A stretch of DNA of 64,000 nucleotides from Sediminicoccus sp. KRV36 (GTDB taxonomy: Bacteria; Pseudomonadota; Alphaproteobacteria; Acetobacterales; Acetobacteraceae), in contig NZ_CP085081.1 in assembly GCF_023243115.1 (NCBI RefSeq), positions 1,302,001 through 1,366,000 on the forward strand. Reading direction: 5' to 3'. Under the pieces are notes generated by a model. The model saw only the letters and a list, made by a program, of their open reading frames with translations. It searched no databases and was not told the origin of the DNA. The position numbers and the translations under genes were made by a program. Of the stretch, positions 8,557-18,500 are shown in pieces; within the stretch, counting starts at the first letter, position 1; every line of letters starts with the position of its first letter.

Positions 8557-9777
8557 TCAGAGGAAGCGGGGATTGGGGTTCAGCCCCATCAGATGCTGGC
8601 CCACCGTCTCGAAATGGGTGCGGCGGCCCTGGACCTGCTGCGTCACGGCATGGATGTCGCGGAAGCGGCGCTCAAAGGGCTGGTCCTCGAAGATCGCCGT
8701 TGCACCCGCTTCGGTCCAGGCGAAATCCGCCACCTGCTTGGATTGATGGATGGCGAAGGTGGTGGCCAGCCGGATCGAGACCTTGTGCTCGGTGGTCAGG
8801 GACGCGCCGCTGGCCACATGCTCCTCGGCTTCGCGCAGCGCGAGATGGAGCTGCGCCCGCGCCGCCCGCCATTGCCCTTCGGCCCAGGCGAGGCCGTTTT
8901 GCAGCACCGGGCTGTCGCGCAGCATCCGGGTGCTGGAGAGTGGCGTCTTCTCGCTGGCGAGCTGGACGAAGGCATCCAGCATGCCGCGTGCGGCCCCCAG
9001 TGCCACGGCGGCGAAGCCCGCGGCATAGAGATGCGTGGTGGTGAAACGATAGAGCGGGCCATGGCCGTGGCTGTGGCGTTCCTCGTTACGATCCCGCCGG
9101 GTGGAGAATGCCTCGGGGACGAACAGGTTCTCGACCGAATAGCTGTCGCTGCCAGTGCCGCGCAGACCCATCACCTGCCAATTTGCGACCATGCTGATCT
9201 CGTGCCGCGGGAAGAACATGGTGCGCTCATAGGGCGTCCCCTCCGGCGTCATGCGCAGGCTGCCGTCGCGCTCGCGCACGCGGCAATGGCCGCCGAACCA
9301 GGTGGCGTGGCGGCCGCCGCTGGCAAAGGTCCAGCGCCCCGTGACGCGATAGCCGCCTTCCACCACATCGGCGACCTGGTCCGGGCCCAGGGAGCCCCAG
9401 GCCAGCGCCGCGTCATGCCCGCCCCAGATCGCGCGCGCCACATCGGGCGCGAGATAGGCGGCCGCCATGGAACAGCCCGAGGCCTGGCCGATGCACCAGG
9501 CGGTGGAGGCATCGGCGCGGGCGATGATCTCCATCATGCGCGCATAGGTTTCGGGCAGGACTTCCTCGCCGCCCACGGCGCGCGGCAGGAGGGTGCGGAA
9601 CAGGCGGGCCGCGTGCAGGGCTTCCAGCAGATCCGCCGGCAGAGCGCGGTCCGCCTCGATGCGCGGCGCTGCCGCCTGGATCAGCGGCGCCAGGGCGCGG
9701 GCGCGGGTGAGGGGGTCCCCCAGCAGGGTCACGGGGGCCATGGGCGTGGCGATCACGCGGTCATTGGCGGCACTCAT
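8557..9777 (-). CDS. Acyl-CoA dehydrogenase-fold flavoprotein (group D hydroxylase-like)
   Basis: 406 residues. Starts with RARALAPLIQAAAPRIEADRALP and ALHAARLFRTLLPRAVGGEE, then DASTAWCIGQASG and a GYRVTGRWTFASG segment: this pattern is that of the acyl-CoA-dehydrogenase-related flavin hydroxylases and desulfurisation-type monooxygenases (HsaA, HpaC-partner or DszC-like) more than of true acyl-CoA dehydrogenases. The catalytic glutamate region of the latter is not evident. Flavin-dependent oxidation or hydroxylation of an aromatic or other small substrate is likely. It is followed by a VOC protein 10 bases downstream, and VOC enzymes often act on hydroxylated aromatics, but no flavin reductase partner is next to it. 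Confidence 0.78.
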   Translation of the reverse strand: MSAANDRVIATPMAPVTLLGDPLTRARALAPLIQAAAPRIEADRALPADLLEALHAARLFRTLLPRAVGGEEVLPETYARMMEIIARADASTAWCIGQASGCSMAAAYLAPDVARAIWGGHDAALAWGSLGPDQVADVVEGGYRVTGRWTFASGGRHATWFGGHCRVRERDGSLRMTPEGTPYERTMFFPRHEISMVANWQVMGLRGTGSDSYSVENLFVPEAFSTRRDRNEERHSHGHGPLYRFTTTHLYAAGFAAVALGAARGMLDAFVQLASEKTPLSSTRMLRDSPVLQNGLAWAEGQWRAARAQLHLALREAEEHVASGASLTTEHKVSIRLATTFAIHQSKQVADFAWTEAGATAIFEDQPFERRFRDIHAVTQQVQGRRTHFETVGQHLMGLNPNPRFL

Positions 9778-9860
9778 GTGATCCCCCCAGGCTTTTTATC
9801 CGTTGAAGTCTGGCGCTGGCGGCGCGGGCTCGTCAACAGCGTAGGCCCAGCGGACGGGGC

Positions 9861-11012
9861 TCAACCCAGGCGGGGATCCAGCCATGGGCTTGGCATGGGC
9901 TGCCAGGGCGTTTCGCGCGCGGCCCGCTCGTCCAGCCGCAGGCCCAGGCCAGGCAAGACCGGAAGCGGCGCCGTGCCCGATGTGAAGCGCTGGTCATGGC
10001 CCTGGGTCATGCTGAAGAAGCGCTCCGTCTCGCCGAATTGCACTTCGAGCGGCAGCAGGTTCGGCAGGGTCGCGCAGAGCTGCACGGAATGGGCGTGGCA
10101 GACCGGCCCAGTGGGGTTATGCGGCGCGATCTCGATGCCGGCGGTCTGCGCCAGGGCCGCGATGCGGGTGATCTGCGCATGCCCGCCCGCATATTTGATA
10201 TCGGGCATCAGCACGTCATAGCAGCCGGCCTCGATGATCGGGCGATAGGCGGCCAGCCCGGCCAGCGTCTCGGCCCCGGCGAGGCGGATTCCGCGGTCAT
10301 TGGCCATGCCGCGCAGGCGGCGGATTTCCCAATGATTTGCCTCCGAAACCGGGCATTCCAGCCAGAACAGGTCAAAGGGCGCCACATCGCGGATCAGCGC
10401 TGCCGCCCCGCCGGGCGAAAAGCGCCAATGCGCATCCACCATCACATCCACGGCCGCACCCACGGCCTCCCGGACAGCGGCGATGCGGGCAAGGCCTTCG
10501 GCATAGGCCGCGCGCTGGCGAGGCTCAGCCGCATCTTCCCAGACCATCGGCTCGAAGGGGGCGAGCTTCACGGCGCGGAAGCCCGATGCCACGGCGCGGC
10601 GCGCGGCGGCGGCGAAGCCCTCGGGCGTGCGGGGAGCCGCGCCGCGGTTGATATTGGCGTAGAGCGGCACGCAGGGGCGAAGCGCGCCGCCCAGCATGGC
10701 ATGGATGGGCCGCCCGGCTTCCTGCCCCGCCAGGTCCCAAAGCGCCTGCTCCAGGGCGGAAACGACGGCATGGCTGACCAGCCCGCCCGGTGCGTGTGGG
10801 ATCAGCCGCGCGATGCGGTTGCGGGCCAGGGCATCCTCGCCGATCAAGGCGCCCGCGATCCTCTCTGCCTCCGCAGCCAGCAGGGCCTCATGGTCGCTCA
10901 GGGTGCACTCGCCGGTGCCGGTCAGGCCGCTCTCGGTGCGAAGCAGCAGGAAGCACCAATTGGTCTTGGGCGTGACGTTCACGCCGAGGAAGGTGACGGA
11001 CGCGATGCGCAT
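9861..11012 (-). CDS. Mandelate racemase/muconate lactonizing enzyme family protein (probable sugar-acid dehydratase)
   Basis: 383 residues, enolase superfamily. Metal ligands are visible in order: D in MVDAHWRFS (about 200), E in FWLECPVSE (about 226), E in RLAGAETLAG (about 252). The D-x-H variant of the first ligand strand and the C-terminal HNPTGPVCHAHS (about 306-317) resemble galactonate/gluconate dehydratases (DgoD/ManD side of the family). It would abstract a proton alpha to a carboxylate and eliminate water. The gene stands alone, 83 bases after the acyl-CoA-dehydrogenase-like gene in transcription terms and divergent from htpG; no sugar-acid kinase or aldolase is adjacent, so the substrate stays open. 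Confidence 0.82.
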   Translation of the reverse strand: MRIASVTFLGVNVTPKTNWCFLLLRTESGLTGTGECTLSDHEALLAAEAERIAGALIGEDALARNRIARLIPHAPGGLVSHAVVSALEQALWDLAGQEAGRPIHAMLGGALRPCVPLYANINRGAAPRTPEGFAAAARRAVASGFRAVKLAPFEPMVWEDAAEPRQRAAYAEGLARIAAVREAVGAAVDVMVDAHWRFSPGGAAALIRDVAPFDLFWLECPVSEANHWEIRRLRGMANDRGIRLAGAETLAGLAAYRPIIEAGCYDVLMPDIKYAGGHAQITRIAALAQTAGIEIAPHNPTGPVCHAHSVQLCATLPNLLPLEVQFGETERFFSMTQGHDQRFTSGTAPLPVLPGLGLRLDERAARETPWQPMPSPWLDPRLG

Positions 11013-11150
11013 CTATCGGGCCTCGCGCGGCGTGGCCCGAACGCGCCGCCGCCATGCGGCCATATCCGCCCCCTGCCGCCCCTCCATCCTGGCCTCCCGT
11101 GATCCTGGCGCCAGGGTTGCCCGGCGCGGCGGGCTGCGCAAGCGAGGGTG

Positions 11151-11180
11151 CTTGAAACTTGAAGATCATCCGCGCATATC
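11151..11180 (+). promoter_or_regulatory. Candidate RpoH (sigma-32) heat-shock promoter of htpG
   Basis: CTTGAA at 11151-11156 and CATATC at 11175-11180 are separated by 18 bases, resembling the alphaproteobacterial RpoH pattern (CTTGAA, 17-18 bases, CYTAT-T). The expected start of transcription is near 11187 and the GGAGG of htpG at 11204. A second CTTGAA-like copy (11158-11163) overlaps it. This is a pattern match by eye supported by the nature of the gene. Confidence 0.45.
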
Positions 11181-11213
11181 GCGCGCGGCCTTATTTCAGG
11201 ACTGGAGGCGGAT

Positions 11214-13020
<1,807 letters not shown>

Positions 13021-13034
<14 letters not shown>

Positions 13035-14058
13035 AACGATCGAGGATGCTGCGATAGCCGGCGGCGGCGACCACGCCGCCGCGCACGGCACCCGCTTCGA
13101 CCGGCCCCCAGAGCTCCTCGAAATCAGCCGGCAGGGCGCGGTTGTTGGGCAGTGAAAGCCACAGGCGATAGAGCAGCCTCTGGCGCTCGGGATCGAGCAA
13201 TTCGGTTCTGGCGTGATAGGTGATGTGGTTGTTCAGGAGCTGGATATCCCCCGGCTCCATGCGGGTTTGCAGCGCAAGCGCGGTGGCGAGCGCGGCCAGC
13301 ATTTCGAGGGCGGCGTTCTGGCCGGGCGTCAGGCGGGGCACATCGTCGAAACGCTGCGCGGATTCGACGTAGCTGCGGCTGTACTGGCTGGTGAAGCGAC
13401 CCTGATGCAGCGCGAAGATGCGGTTGCGATACCAGGGCTTTTCGCCCGGCTGCTGCTCCTGCTGGCGGCTGTGGAACCAGGGCTCGAACAGCAGATCGAG
13501 CAGGGCGGGCGCGCGTTCCAGCATGGCGTTGTGGATCGCCGGCGTGGAGACGATCAGGCTCTCGCCACCGCTCCGGGATTGGCGGCAGCAGAGCAGCGCC
13601 ACCACGTCACAGCGGTCGGTGTGGAAGCGCAAGGCGCCACCTGTGCGGTAGCCACGGCTGCCGGGCCGCCCCAGTACCTCGCCGGTGTCGCGCACCTCGC
13701 CCAGCAATTCGCCGAGCTTGCTCTGGGAAAGCGCCGTGCCGAGATGCAGCCCGATGGCCCAGAGGATGGCGCGGAGCAGCTCCGGCGTCGTGGCCTCGAT
13801 GGGCAGGCCGCGCAGATTGACGATGCCCGAGCCATCTTCGAGATCCTGCCGGATGGCGGCGAGGCGCGGGGCGGTGATGGGCAATGGCACGTCAGAATGC
13901 CGGAACTCCTCCACCATGCGGCCACTGGCCAGCATGGCGTGGCCACAGGCCAGCAGCTCCGTGAGCTCGGCCGCGCTCCAATGCCAGATCCAGTCGCTGC
14001 GTTCCGCCATCTCGGCGCCGGTCCAGATGCTGGGGCCGGTCAGGGCTTCGCGCGCCAT
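13021..14058 (-). CDS. TauD/TfdA-family Fe(II)/2-oxoglutarate-dependent dioxygenase
   Basis: 345 residues. Double-stranded beta-helix dioxygenase: HxD iron ligands in [15 protein letters not shown] (about 150), a distal histidine in [11 protein letters not shown] (about 288) and an arginine near [12 protein letters not shown] for 2-oxoglutarate. The N-terminus ([18 protein letters not shown]) matches the subset annotated only as TauD/TfdA, often found next to catabolic genes. It is the last gene of the leftward TRAP-pca operon, 3 bases after the pcaB-like gene, so its substrate may be an aromatic or other acid imported by the TRAP system; this is inference from position. Confidence 0.85.
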
Positions 14059-14061
14059 GAT

Positions 14062-15429
14062 TCAGCGCGTCGCCACGCGGGCCAGCACCTGGTCCACGAA
14101 CAGCATCGCACTCCCGAGGTAGTTCTCCGGGTTGCACAGCGCGCGCAACTTCGCGGCTTCGACGCGGGAGGCGATGTCGCGGTCCGCCTCCAGCGCGGCC
14201 AGCAGCGGGATGCCCTGGGCGATGGCAAGGTCACAGGCGCGGTTGACGATGTGATGCGCCTCGCCGCGGCCCAGGATCGGCGCCAGGCCCATCATCACCT
14301 GCTCGGAGGCGATCAGGCCGCCGGTCGCGGCCAGGTTGCGCATCATCCGCGCAGGGTCCACGACGAGCCCCTCCGCCAGGAAGCGCGCTTGCAGCAGTGC
14401 GCCATGCGTCAGGTTGAAGGCCTGCCCGATGGCCAGGGATTCCGCCTGCCAGGGGCCGGTGCCGCGCTCCAGGTCGTGCGCCATGGCGGCCATCATCTGC
14501 GGCACCAGCGCATGCACGCCGCGCGACTGCGCGAGGATATACTCGCAGGCGATCGGGTTGCGCTTCTGCGGCATGGTGGAGGAGCCGCCGCGCCCCGTCA
14601 CATGCGGCTCATTCACCTCCGCCACCTCGGTCTGCATGAGCAGCATGACATCGGTTGCGATCTTGGAGAGGGCGCCGCAGAGCAGGCCTGTGAAGGCCAC
14701 CGCCTCGGTCAGGCCGTCACGCGCCACATGCCAGGGGATATCGGGGCAGGCGAGGCCCAACTCCGCCGCCAATTCGCGCTGGACCGCGAGGCCCTGATCG
14801 CCGAGCGAGGCAAGAGTGCCGGCCGCCCCGCCGAACTGCACGCGCTCCACGCGCGGGCGCAGCTGCTCCAGCCGCTCCAGCATGGTGATGAGGGGCGAGA
14901 GCCAGACCGCCACCTTGTAGCCGAAGGTGACCGGCAGGGCGTGCTGCAAATGCGTGCGCCCGGCCATGATGGTGCCGCGATGGCGCCTGGCCATGGCCGC
15001 GAAGCCGCCGATCACGGCCATGAGATCACCGCGCAGCAGGGCCAGGCCCTGGCGTATCTGCAGCACCACGGCGGTGTCCATGATGTCCTGCGTGGTGGCA
15101 CCCCAATGCGTCCAGCGCCCGGCATCATGGCCGGCAAGTGCGGTGAGCTGCTTGACCAGCCCCACCACGGGATAGCCGGTATTGCGCGTGGCCTCGCCCA
15201 GTGCGGCGAAATCCAGCTTGTCCACCTGCGCGGCAAGGGTGATCGCGGCCGCCGCCTCGGTCGGCACGATGCCGAGGCGCGATTGCGCGCGGGCGAGTGC
15301 GGCCTCCACATCCAGCATGCGCTGGAGGAAGGCGCGCTCGCCCATCGCGGCGCGCATCGCATCCGTGCCGTAGAGCACGCCCATCACGGGGGAATCGGCG
15401 GGGTTCACGGACCCAAGGGACATGGTCAT
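14062..15429 (-). CDS. pcaB: 3-carboxy-cis,cis-muconate cycloisomerase / adenylosuccinate lyase family protein
   Basis: 455 residues. Fumarase/aspartase superfamily: signature GRGGSSTMPQKRNPIACE (about 263-280) with the flexible catalytic-serine loop, HWGATTQDIMDTA (about 105-117) and GRTHLQHALPVTFG (about 155-168). In the protocatechuate branch of the beta-ketoadipate pathway PcaB converts 3-carboxy-cis,cis-muconate to 4-carboxymuconolactone. The gene directly follows pcaG with one base between stop and start, which decides for PcaB rather than purine metabolism. Two ATG codons (15429 and 15423) are possible starts. pcaC, pcaD and pcaQ are not in the window. Confidence 0.87.
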   Translation of the reverse strand: MTMSLGSVNPADSPVMGVLYGTDAMRAAMGERAFLQRMLDVEAALARAQSRLGIVPTEAAAAITLAAQVDKLDFAALGEATRNTGYPVVGLVKQLTALAGHDAGRWTHWGATTQDIMDTAVVLQIRQGLALLRGDLMAVIGGFAAMARRHRGTIMAGRTHLQHALPVTFGYKVAVWLSPLITMLERLEQLRPRVERVQFGGAAGTLASLGDQGLAVQRELAAELGLACPDIPWHVARDGLTEAVAFTGLLCGALSKIATDVMLLMQTEVAEVNEPHVTGRGGSSTMPQKRNPIACEYILAQSRGVHALVPQMMAAMAHDLERGTGPWQAESLAIGQAFNLTHGALLQARFLAEGLVVDPARMMRNLAATGGLIASEQVMMGLAPILGRGEAHHIVNRACDLAIAQGIPLLAALEADRDIASRVEAAKLRALCNPENYLGSAMLFVDQVLARVATR

Positions 15430-15430
15430 G

Positions 15431-15964
15431 TCAGATATCCAGGAAAACGGTTTCGGCGCCCCCGCGCAGCCGGATGTCGAGCTGCCAGGTGCCGGGCGCC
15501 GCCGGCTCGGCGATCAGGGTCGCGCGGCGCTCGGCGGGAACGAGTGCCAGCAGCGGATCGGTCTCGTTCAGCTTCTCGGCGGCGAAGTAGAGGCGGGTTG
15601 TCACGTGGCTGAGCAGGCCGCGCGCGAAGATCGCGATCTGCACATGCGGCGCCTGGAGTGTATTGCCGCGGCCCGGCACCGGGCCGGGCTTCAGGGTGAT
15701 GAAGCGGAAGCGCCCCTCGGCATTGGTCGCGCAGCGGCCGAAGCCCTGGAATTCCGCGTCATAGCGGCCGGCAGGGTCGGCGTGCCAGATTTCCACCATG
15801 GCATCTGTCACCAACGCGCCATCGCCATCGGTGATGGTGCCCTCAATCACGATGCGCTCGCCCTCGGCGCCGGCATTGGGGCCATCGGCGCGCAGCAGGT
15901 CGGCCCAGGCGGGGAAATCGATCATGTGCCAATAGGGGCCGGCGGTTTGATGTGCCGTGGCCAT
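15431..15964 (-). CDS. pcaG: Protocatechuate 3,4-dioxygenase, alpha subunit
   Basis: 177 residues from the ATG at 15964, which shares one base with the pcaH stop (TGATG). Non-catalytic partner of PcaH in intradiol ring cleavage of protocatechuate. Starts with QTAGPYWHMIDFPAWADLL, typical of PcaG, and carries the intradiol dioxygenase beta-sandwich pieces IVIEGTITDGDG, MVEIWHADPAGRYD and GRFRFITLKPG. Iron ligands are degenerate in this subunit as expected (no HIH pair after TLKPG). Immediately followed by the pcaB-like gene, so subunit dosage is probably set by translational coupling. Confidence 0.92.
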   Translation of the reverse strand: MATAHQTAGPYWHMIDFPAWADLLRADGPNAGAEGERIVIEGTITDGDGALVTDAMVEIWHADPAGRYDAEFQGFGRCATNAEGRFRFITLKPGPVPGRGNTLQAPHVQIAIFARGLLSHVTTRLYFAAEKLNETDPLLALVPAERRATLIAEPAAPGTWQLDIRLRGGAETVFLDI

Positions 15965-16677
15965 CAGTGATGATCCCCCTCTTCGAAGGGTGTCGCTGCG
16001 GGGCCGCGCAGCGTGATGTCGAAGCGGTAGCCCAGCGCCCATTCGGGCTGCGTCACATCCAGATCGAAGCTGGCGATGAGACGTTGGCGCGCCGCTTTAT
16101 CGGCGGTCGTGTTGAAGATGGGGTCGTGGGGCAGCAGCGGATCACCCGGGAAATACATCTGGGTGATCATGCGCTGGGCGTAGCCGGCGCCGAACAGACC
16201 GAAATGGATGTGCACCGGCCGCCAGGCATTGTGGTGATTGCGCCAGGGATAGGCGCCGGGGCGGATGGTGGTGAAGCGGTAATTCCCCCCCGCATCAGTG
16301 AACACGCGCGCATGGCCCTCGAAATTCGGGTCGAGCGGGGCGTCGTGATCGTCGCGCACATGATGGTAGCGTCCGGCGGCATTGGCCTGCCAGATTTCCA
16401 CCATGCTGTTCGCTACGGGCCGCCCCGCCTCATCCAGCACGCGGCCAGCGACGATGATGCGCTCGCCCATCGCGGCCTTCCCGGCCACCACCGACATGTC
16501 GGCATGCACCGGATAATGCATGGGCGAGAGGCGCGGCGAACTCGCTTCGGTCAGCGTATGGGGTGCCCGGATGGGCGGGTACAGCGGCGCACGGCTTTGC
16601 GTGCTGCGATAGGCGGGGCTGTCCAGCGGCGGCTGGCTGCCGGGGGCCGGGCGGGCATAGGGGATGGGGTCGGACAT
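15964..16677 (-). CDS. pcaH: Protocatechuate 3,4-dioxygenase, beta subunit
   Basis: 237 residues. Catalytic Fe(III) subunit that cleaves protocatechuate between the two hydroxyl-bearing carbons to 3-carboxy-cis,cis-muconate. All four iron ligands are visible: Tyr in NAAGRYHHVRD (about 104), Tyr in RPGAYPWRNHH (about 143), and the His pair in WRPVHIHFG (about 156 and 158). Also the N-terminal YRSTQSRAPLYPP and ARVFTDAGGNYRF are standard. It follows the TRAP large permease gene by 9 bases, placing uptake and ring cleavage on one transcript. Confidence 0.95.
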   Translation of the reverse strand: MSDPIPYARPAPGSQPPLDSPAYRSTQSRAPLYPPIRAPHTLTEASSPRLSPMHYPVHADMSVVAGKAAMGERIIVAGRVLDEAGRPVANSMVEIWQANAAGRYHHVRDDHDAPLDPNFEGHARVFTDAGGNYRFTTIRPGAYPWRNHHNAWRPVHIHFGLFGAGYAQRMITQMYFPGDPLLPHDPIFNTTADKAARQRLIASFDLDVTQPEWALGYRFDITLRGPAATPFEEGDHH

Positions 16678-16686
16678 GGTCTGATC

Positions 16687-18009
16687 CTAGGTCAGAAGGC
16701 GCACCAGCCAAAGACTGAGTGCGGGGAAGGCAACACAAAGGCCGAGCCGCACGAGATCCGTCGCCAGGAAGGGCAGGACGCCGCGATAGGTCTGCGCGAT
16801 CGGGACCTGGCGCGCAATGGCGGAGATGACAAAGACATTCAGCCCGATCGGCGGCGCCGTCAGCCCGATGCCGACCACCACCAGAACCAGGATGCCGAAC
16901 CAGATGGCCGTCTCCTCGGTCGTCATGCCGAAATCGAGCGCGGTGATGACGGGAAAGAAGACAGGGAGCGTGAGCAGGATCATCGCCAGCTCGTCCATCA
17001 CCGCGCCCAGCACGATGTAGGTCACCAGCAGCGCCACGAGCACGCCGTAGGGTGGGAAACCCTGATCCGTCACCCACATCGCCAGCAGGTCGGGCGCTTG
17101 CGACAAGGCGAGGAAGGCGTTGAACACCTCGGCACCCAGCAGGATGGCGAAGATCATGGCGGTGGTCTCGGCCGTGCCGAGCAAGGCCGCGCGGATATCC
17201 GTGAGGGACAGGCTGCGCCGCACCAGGCCGATCAGCAGCACGCCGATGCAGCCGACAGCCGCACTTTCCGTCGGTGTGAAGACGCCGCCATAGATGCCGC
17301 CCACAACCAAGATGGCGATGATCATCACCGGGATCACGTTGCGGAAGGCGCGGGCGCGCTCGCCCGGCTCCAGCGGGGGCGCTGGCGGGCCCAGCTCCGG
17401 GCGGAACCGCATCCAGAGCCAGATGGTGAACAGGTAGAAGGCCGTCGCCATCAGGCCGGGAATCAGGGCCGCCATGAAGAGCTTGGCGATGTTCTGCTCG
17501 GTGCTGATCGCATAGACGACGAGGATGACGGAAGGCGGGATCAGGATGCCCAGCGTGCCGCCCACCGCGATGGTCCCGGTGGCGAAGCCCGGGGCGTAGC
17601 CGAAGCGCAGCAGCTCCGGCAGTGCTGCGCGCCCAAAGGTGGCGGTGGTAGCGACGGAGGAGCCGCAGACCGCGCCAAAGGCCGCACTCGCGCCGATCAC
17701 GCTCATGGCCAGGCCACCCGGCCGGCGGCCCAGCAGGGCATTCGCTGCGGCGAAAAGATCGCGCGCCAACCCGCCGCGCTCGGCCAGCGCGCCCATGAGG
17801 ATGAACAGCGGGATCACACTCAACGTGTAATTGGCAAAAAGGTGATAGGGCGTCGTCTTCAGGTAGTTGAACAGCGCGGCCTGATCGAGAATGTGGACAT
17901 AGCCCGCCGCACCCGCGATCAGCATGGCCAGTGCGATGGGAGCGCGCAGGATGATGAGCGCCATCAGCCCGGCGAAGCCGGCCAGGGCCAGCAGGAATTC
18001 CGGCGCCAT
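16687..18009 (-). CDS. TRAP transporter large permease subunit (DctM family)
   Basis: 440 residues, about 12-13 membrane helices. Ion-coupled secondary transport subunit. Family marks: the opening FLLALAGFAGLMALIILRAPIA, FILMGALAERGGLARDLF, the GTLGILIPPSVILVVYA motif, and FTPTESAAVGCIG and GIGLTAPPIGLNVFVIS in the second half. The ATG at 18009 overlaps the small-subunit stop by one base; the frame is open far upstream but that is a shadow of the small-subunit gene. Works with the receptor and small subunit encoded just before it, and is followed by pcaH, so the cargo is probably an aromatic carboxylate such as protocatechuate or a precursor. Confidence 0.93.
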   Translation of the reverse strand: MAPEFLLALAGFAGLMALIILRAPIALAMLIAGAAGYVHILDQAALFNYLKTTPYHLFANYTLSVIPLFILMGALAERGGLARDLFAAANALLGRRPGGLAMSVIGASAAFGAVCGSSVATTATFGRAALPELLRFGYAPGFATGTIAVGGTLGILIPPSVILVVYAISTEQNIAKLFMAALIPGLMATAFYLFTIWLWMRFRPELGPPAPPLEPGERARAFRNVIPVMIIAILVVGGIYGGVFTPTESAAVGCIGVLLIGLVRRSLSLTDIRAALLGTAETTAMIFAILLGAEVFNAFLALSQAPDLLAMWVTDQGFPPYGVLVALLVTYIVLGAVMDELAMILLTLPVFFPVITALDFGMTTEETAIWFGILVLVVVGIGLTAPPIGLNVFVISAIARQVPIAQTYRGVLPFLATDLVRLGLCVAFPALSLWLVRLLT

Positions 18010-18500
18010 CAGCGCTGGCCCTTGAGCAGCCGCGGGATGGCCAGCAGCGCGGCCACGCCCGCCAGCGCGAAGCAGAAGGCGCCGATGCCGATGGCCCACC
18101 AATAGGGCAGCGCCAGCAATCCGATGGTGCGCATGCCGTTGCGCCAGGTGTCGAACATCCCCTGCCACATGCGCTCGGCGATCAGCAGCATGGTCGCGGC
18201 CCAGACCAGCGACCAGAACGCATCAATCGCGCCATTGAGGCGCGGCGGCAGCCAGGTGGTGAAGCTGTCCACCAGGATGTTCGAGCGGGTGACGCTGCCC
18301 CAGGCGAGAAACCCCAAGACCGCGAGGCCGGAGCCCAGTGACACCAGCTCGAAATCCCCCTTCACCGGCTGGCTCGTAAGCCAGCGCAAGGTGACCGAGA
18401 TGACGGTGAGCAAGGCGGTGGCCAGCAGCACCACGCCGCCACACACAGCGAGTGTGGCAGCGAGGCGGGCAACCGGGCCGCGGGGTGGCGCGTCGCTCAG
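18009..18500 (-). CDS. TRAP transporter small permease subunit (DctQ family)
   Basis: Four-helix membrane subunit that joins receptor and large permease. Visible: TM1 AVCGGVVLLATALLTVISV, the FELVSLGSGLAVLGFLAWGSVTRSNILVD segment, FWSLVWAATMLLIAERMW, and a last helix near LPYWWAIGIGAFCFALAG. No ATG is available: the first GTG (18446) would start inside TM1. A CTG at 18500 overlaps the receptor stop as CTGA and would give the natural N-terminus LSDAPPRGPVARLAATLAV (163 residues), so I take that as the likely start; from the GTG the protein has 145 residues. Followed by the large subunit in TGATG overlap. Confidence 0.85.
   Translation of the reverse strand: MSDAPPRGPVARLAATLAVCGGVVLLATALLTVISVTLRWLTSQPVKGDFELVSLGSGLAVLGFLAWGSVTRSNILVDSFTTWLPPRLNGAIDAFWSLVWAATMLLIAERMWQGMFDTWRNGMRTIGLLALPYWWAIGIGAFCFALAGVAALLAIPRLLKGQR

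Noticed and set aside
13213..15612. Very long rightward open frame (about 800 codons) across the tauD-like and pcaB-like genes
   Set aside because: His/Gly/Arg-rich antisense frame typical of high-GC DNA; the opposite strand encodes recognisable enzymes with motifs.
15952..18105. Rightward open frame of about 700 codons opposite pcaH and the TRAP permease gene
   Set aside because: His/Gln/Arg-rich antisense product; the minus strand has clear pcaH and DctM motifs.
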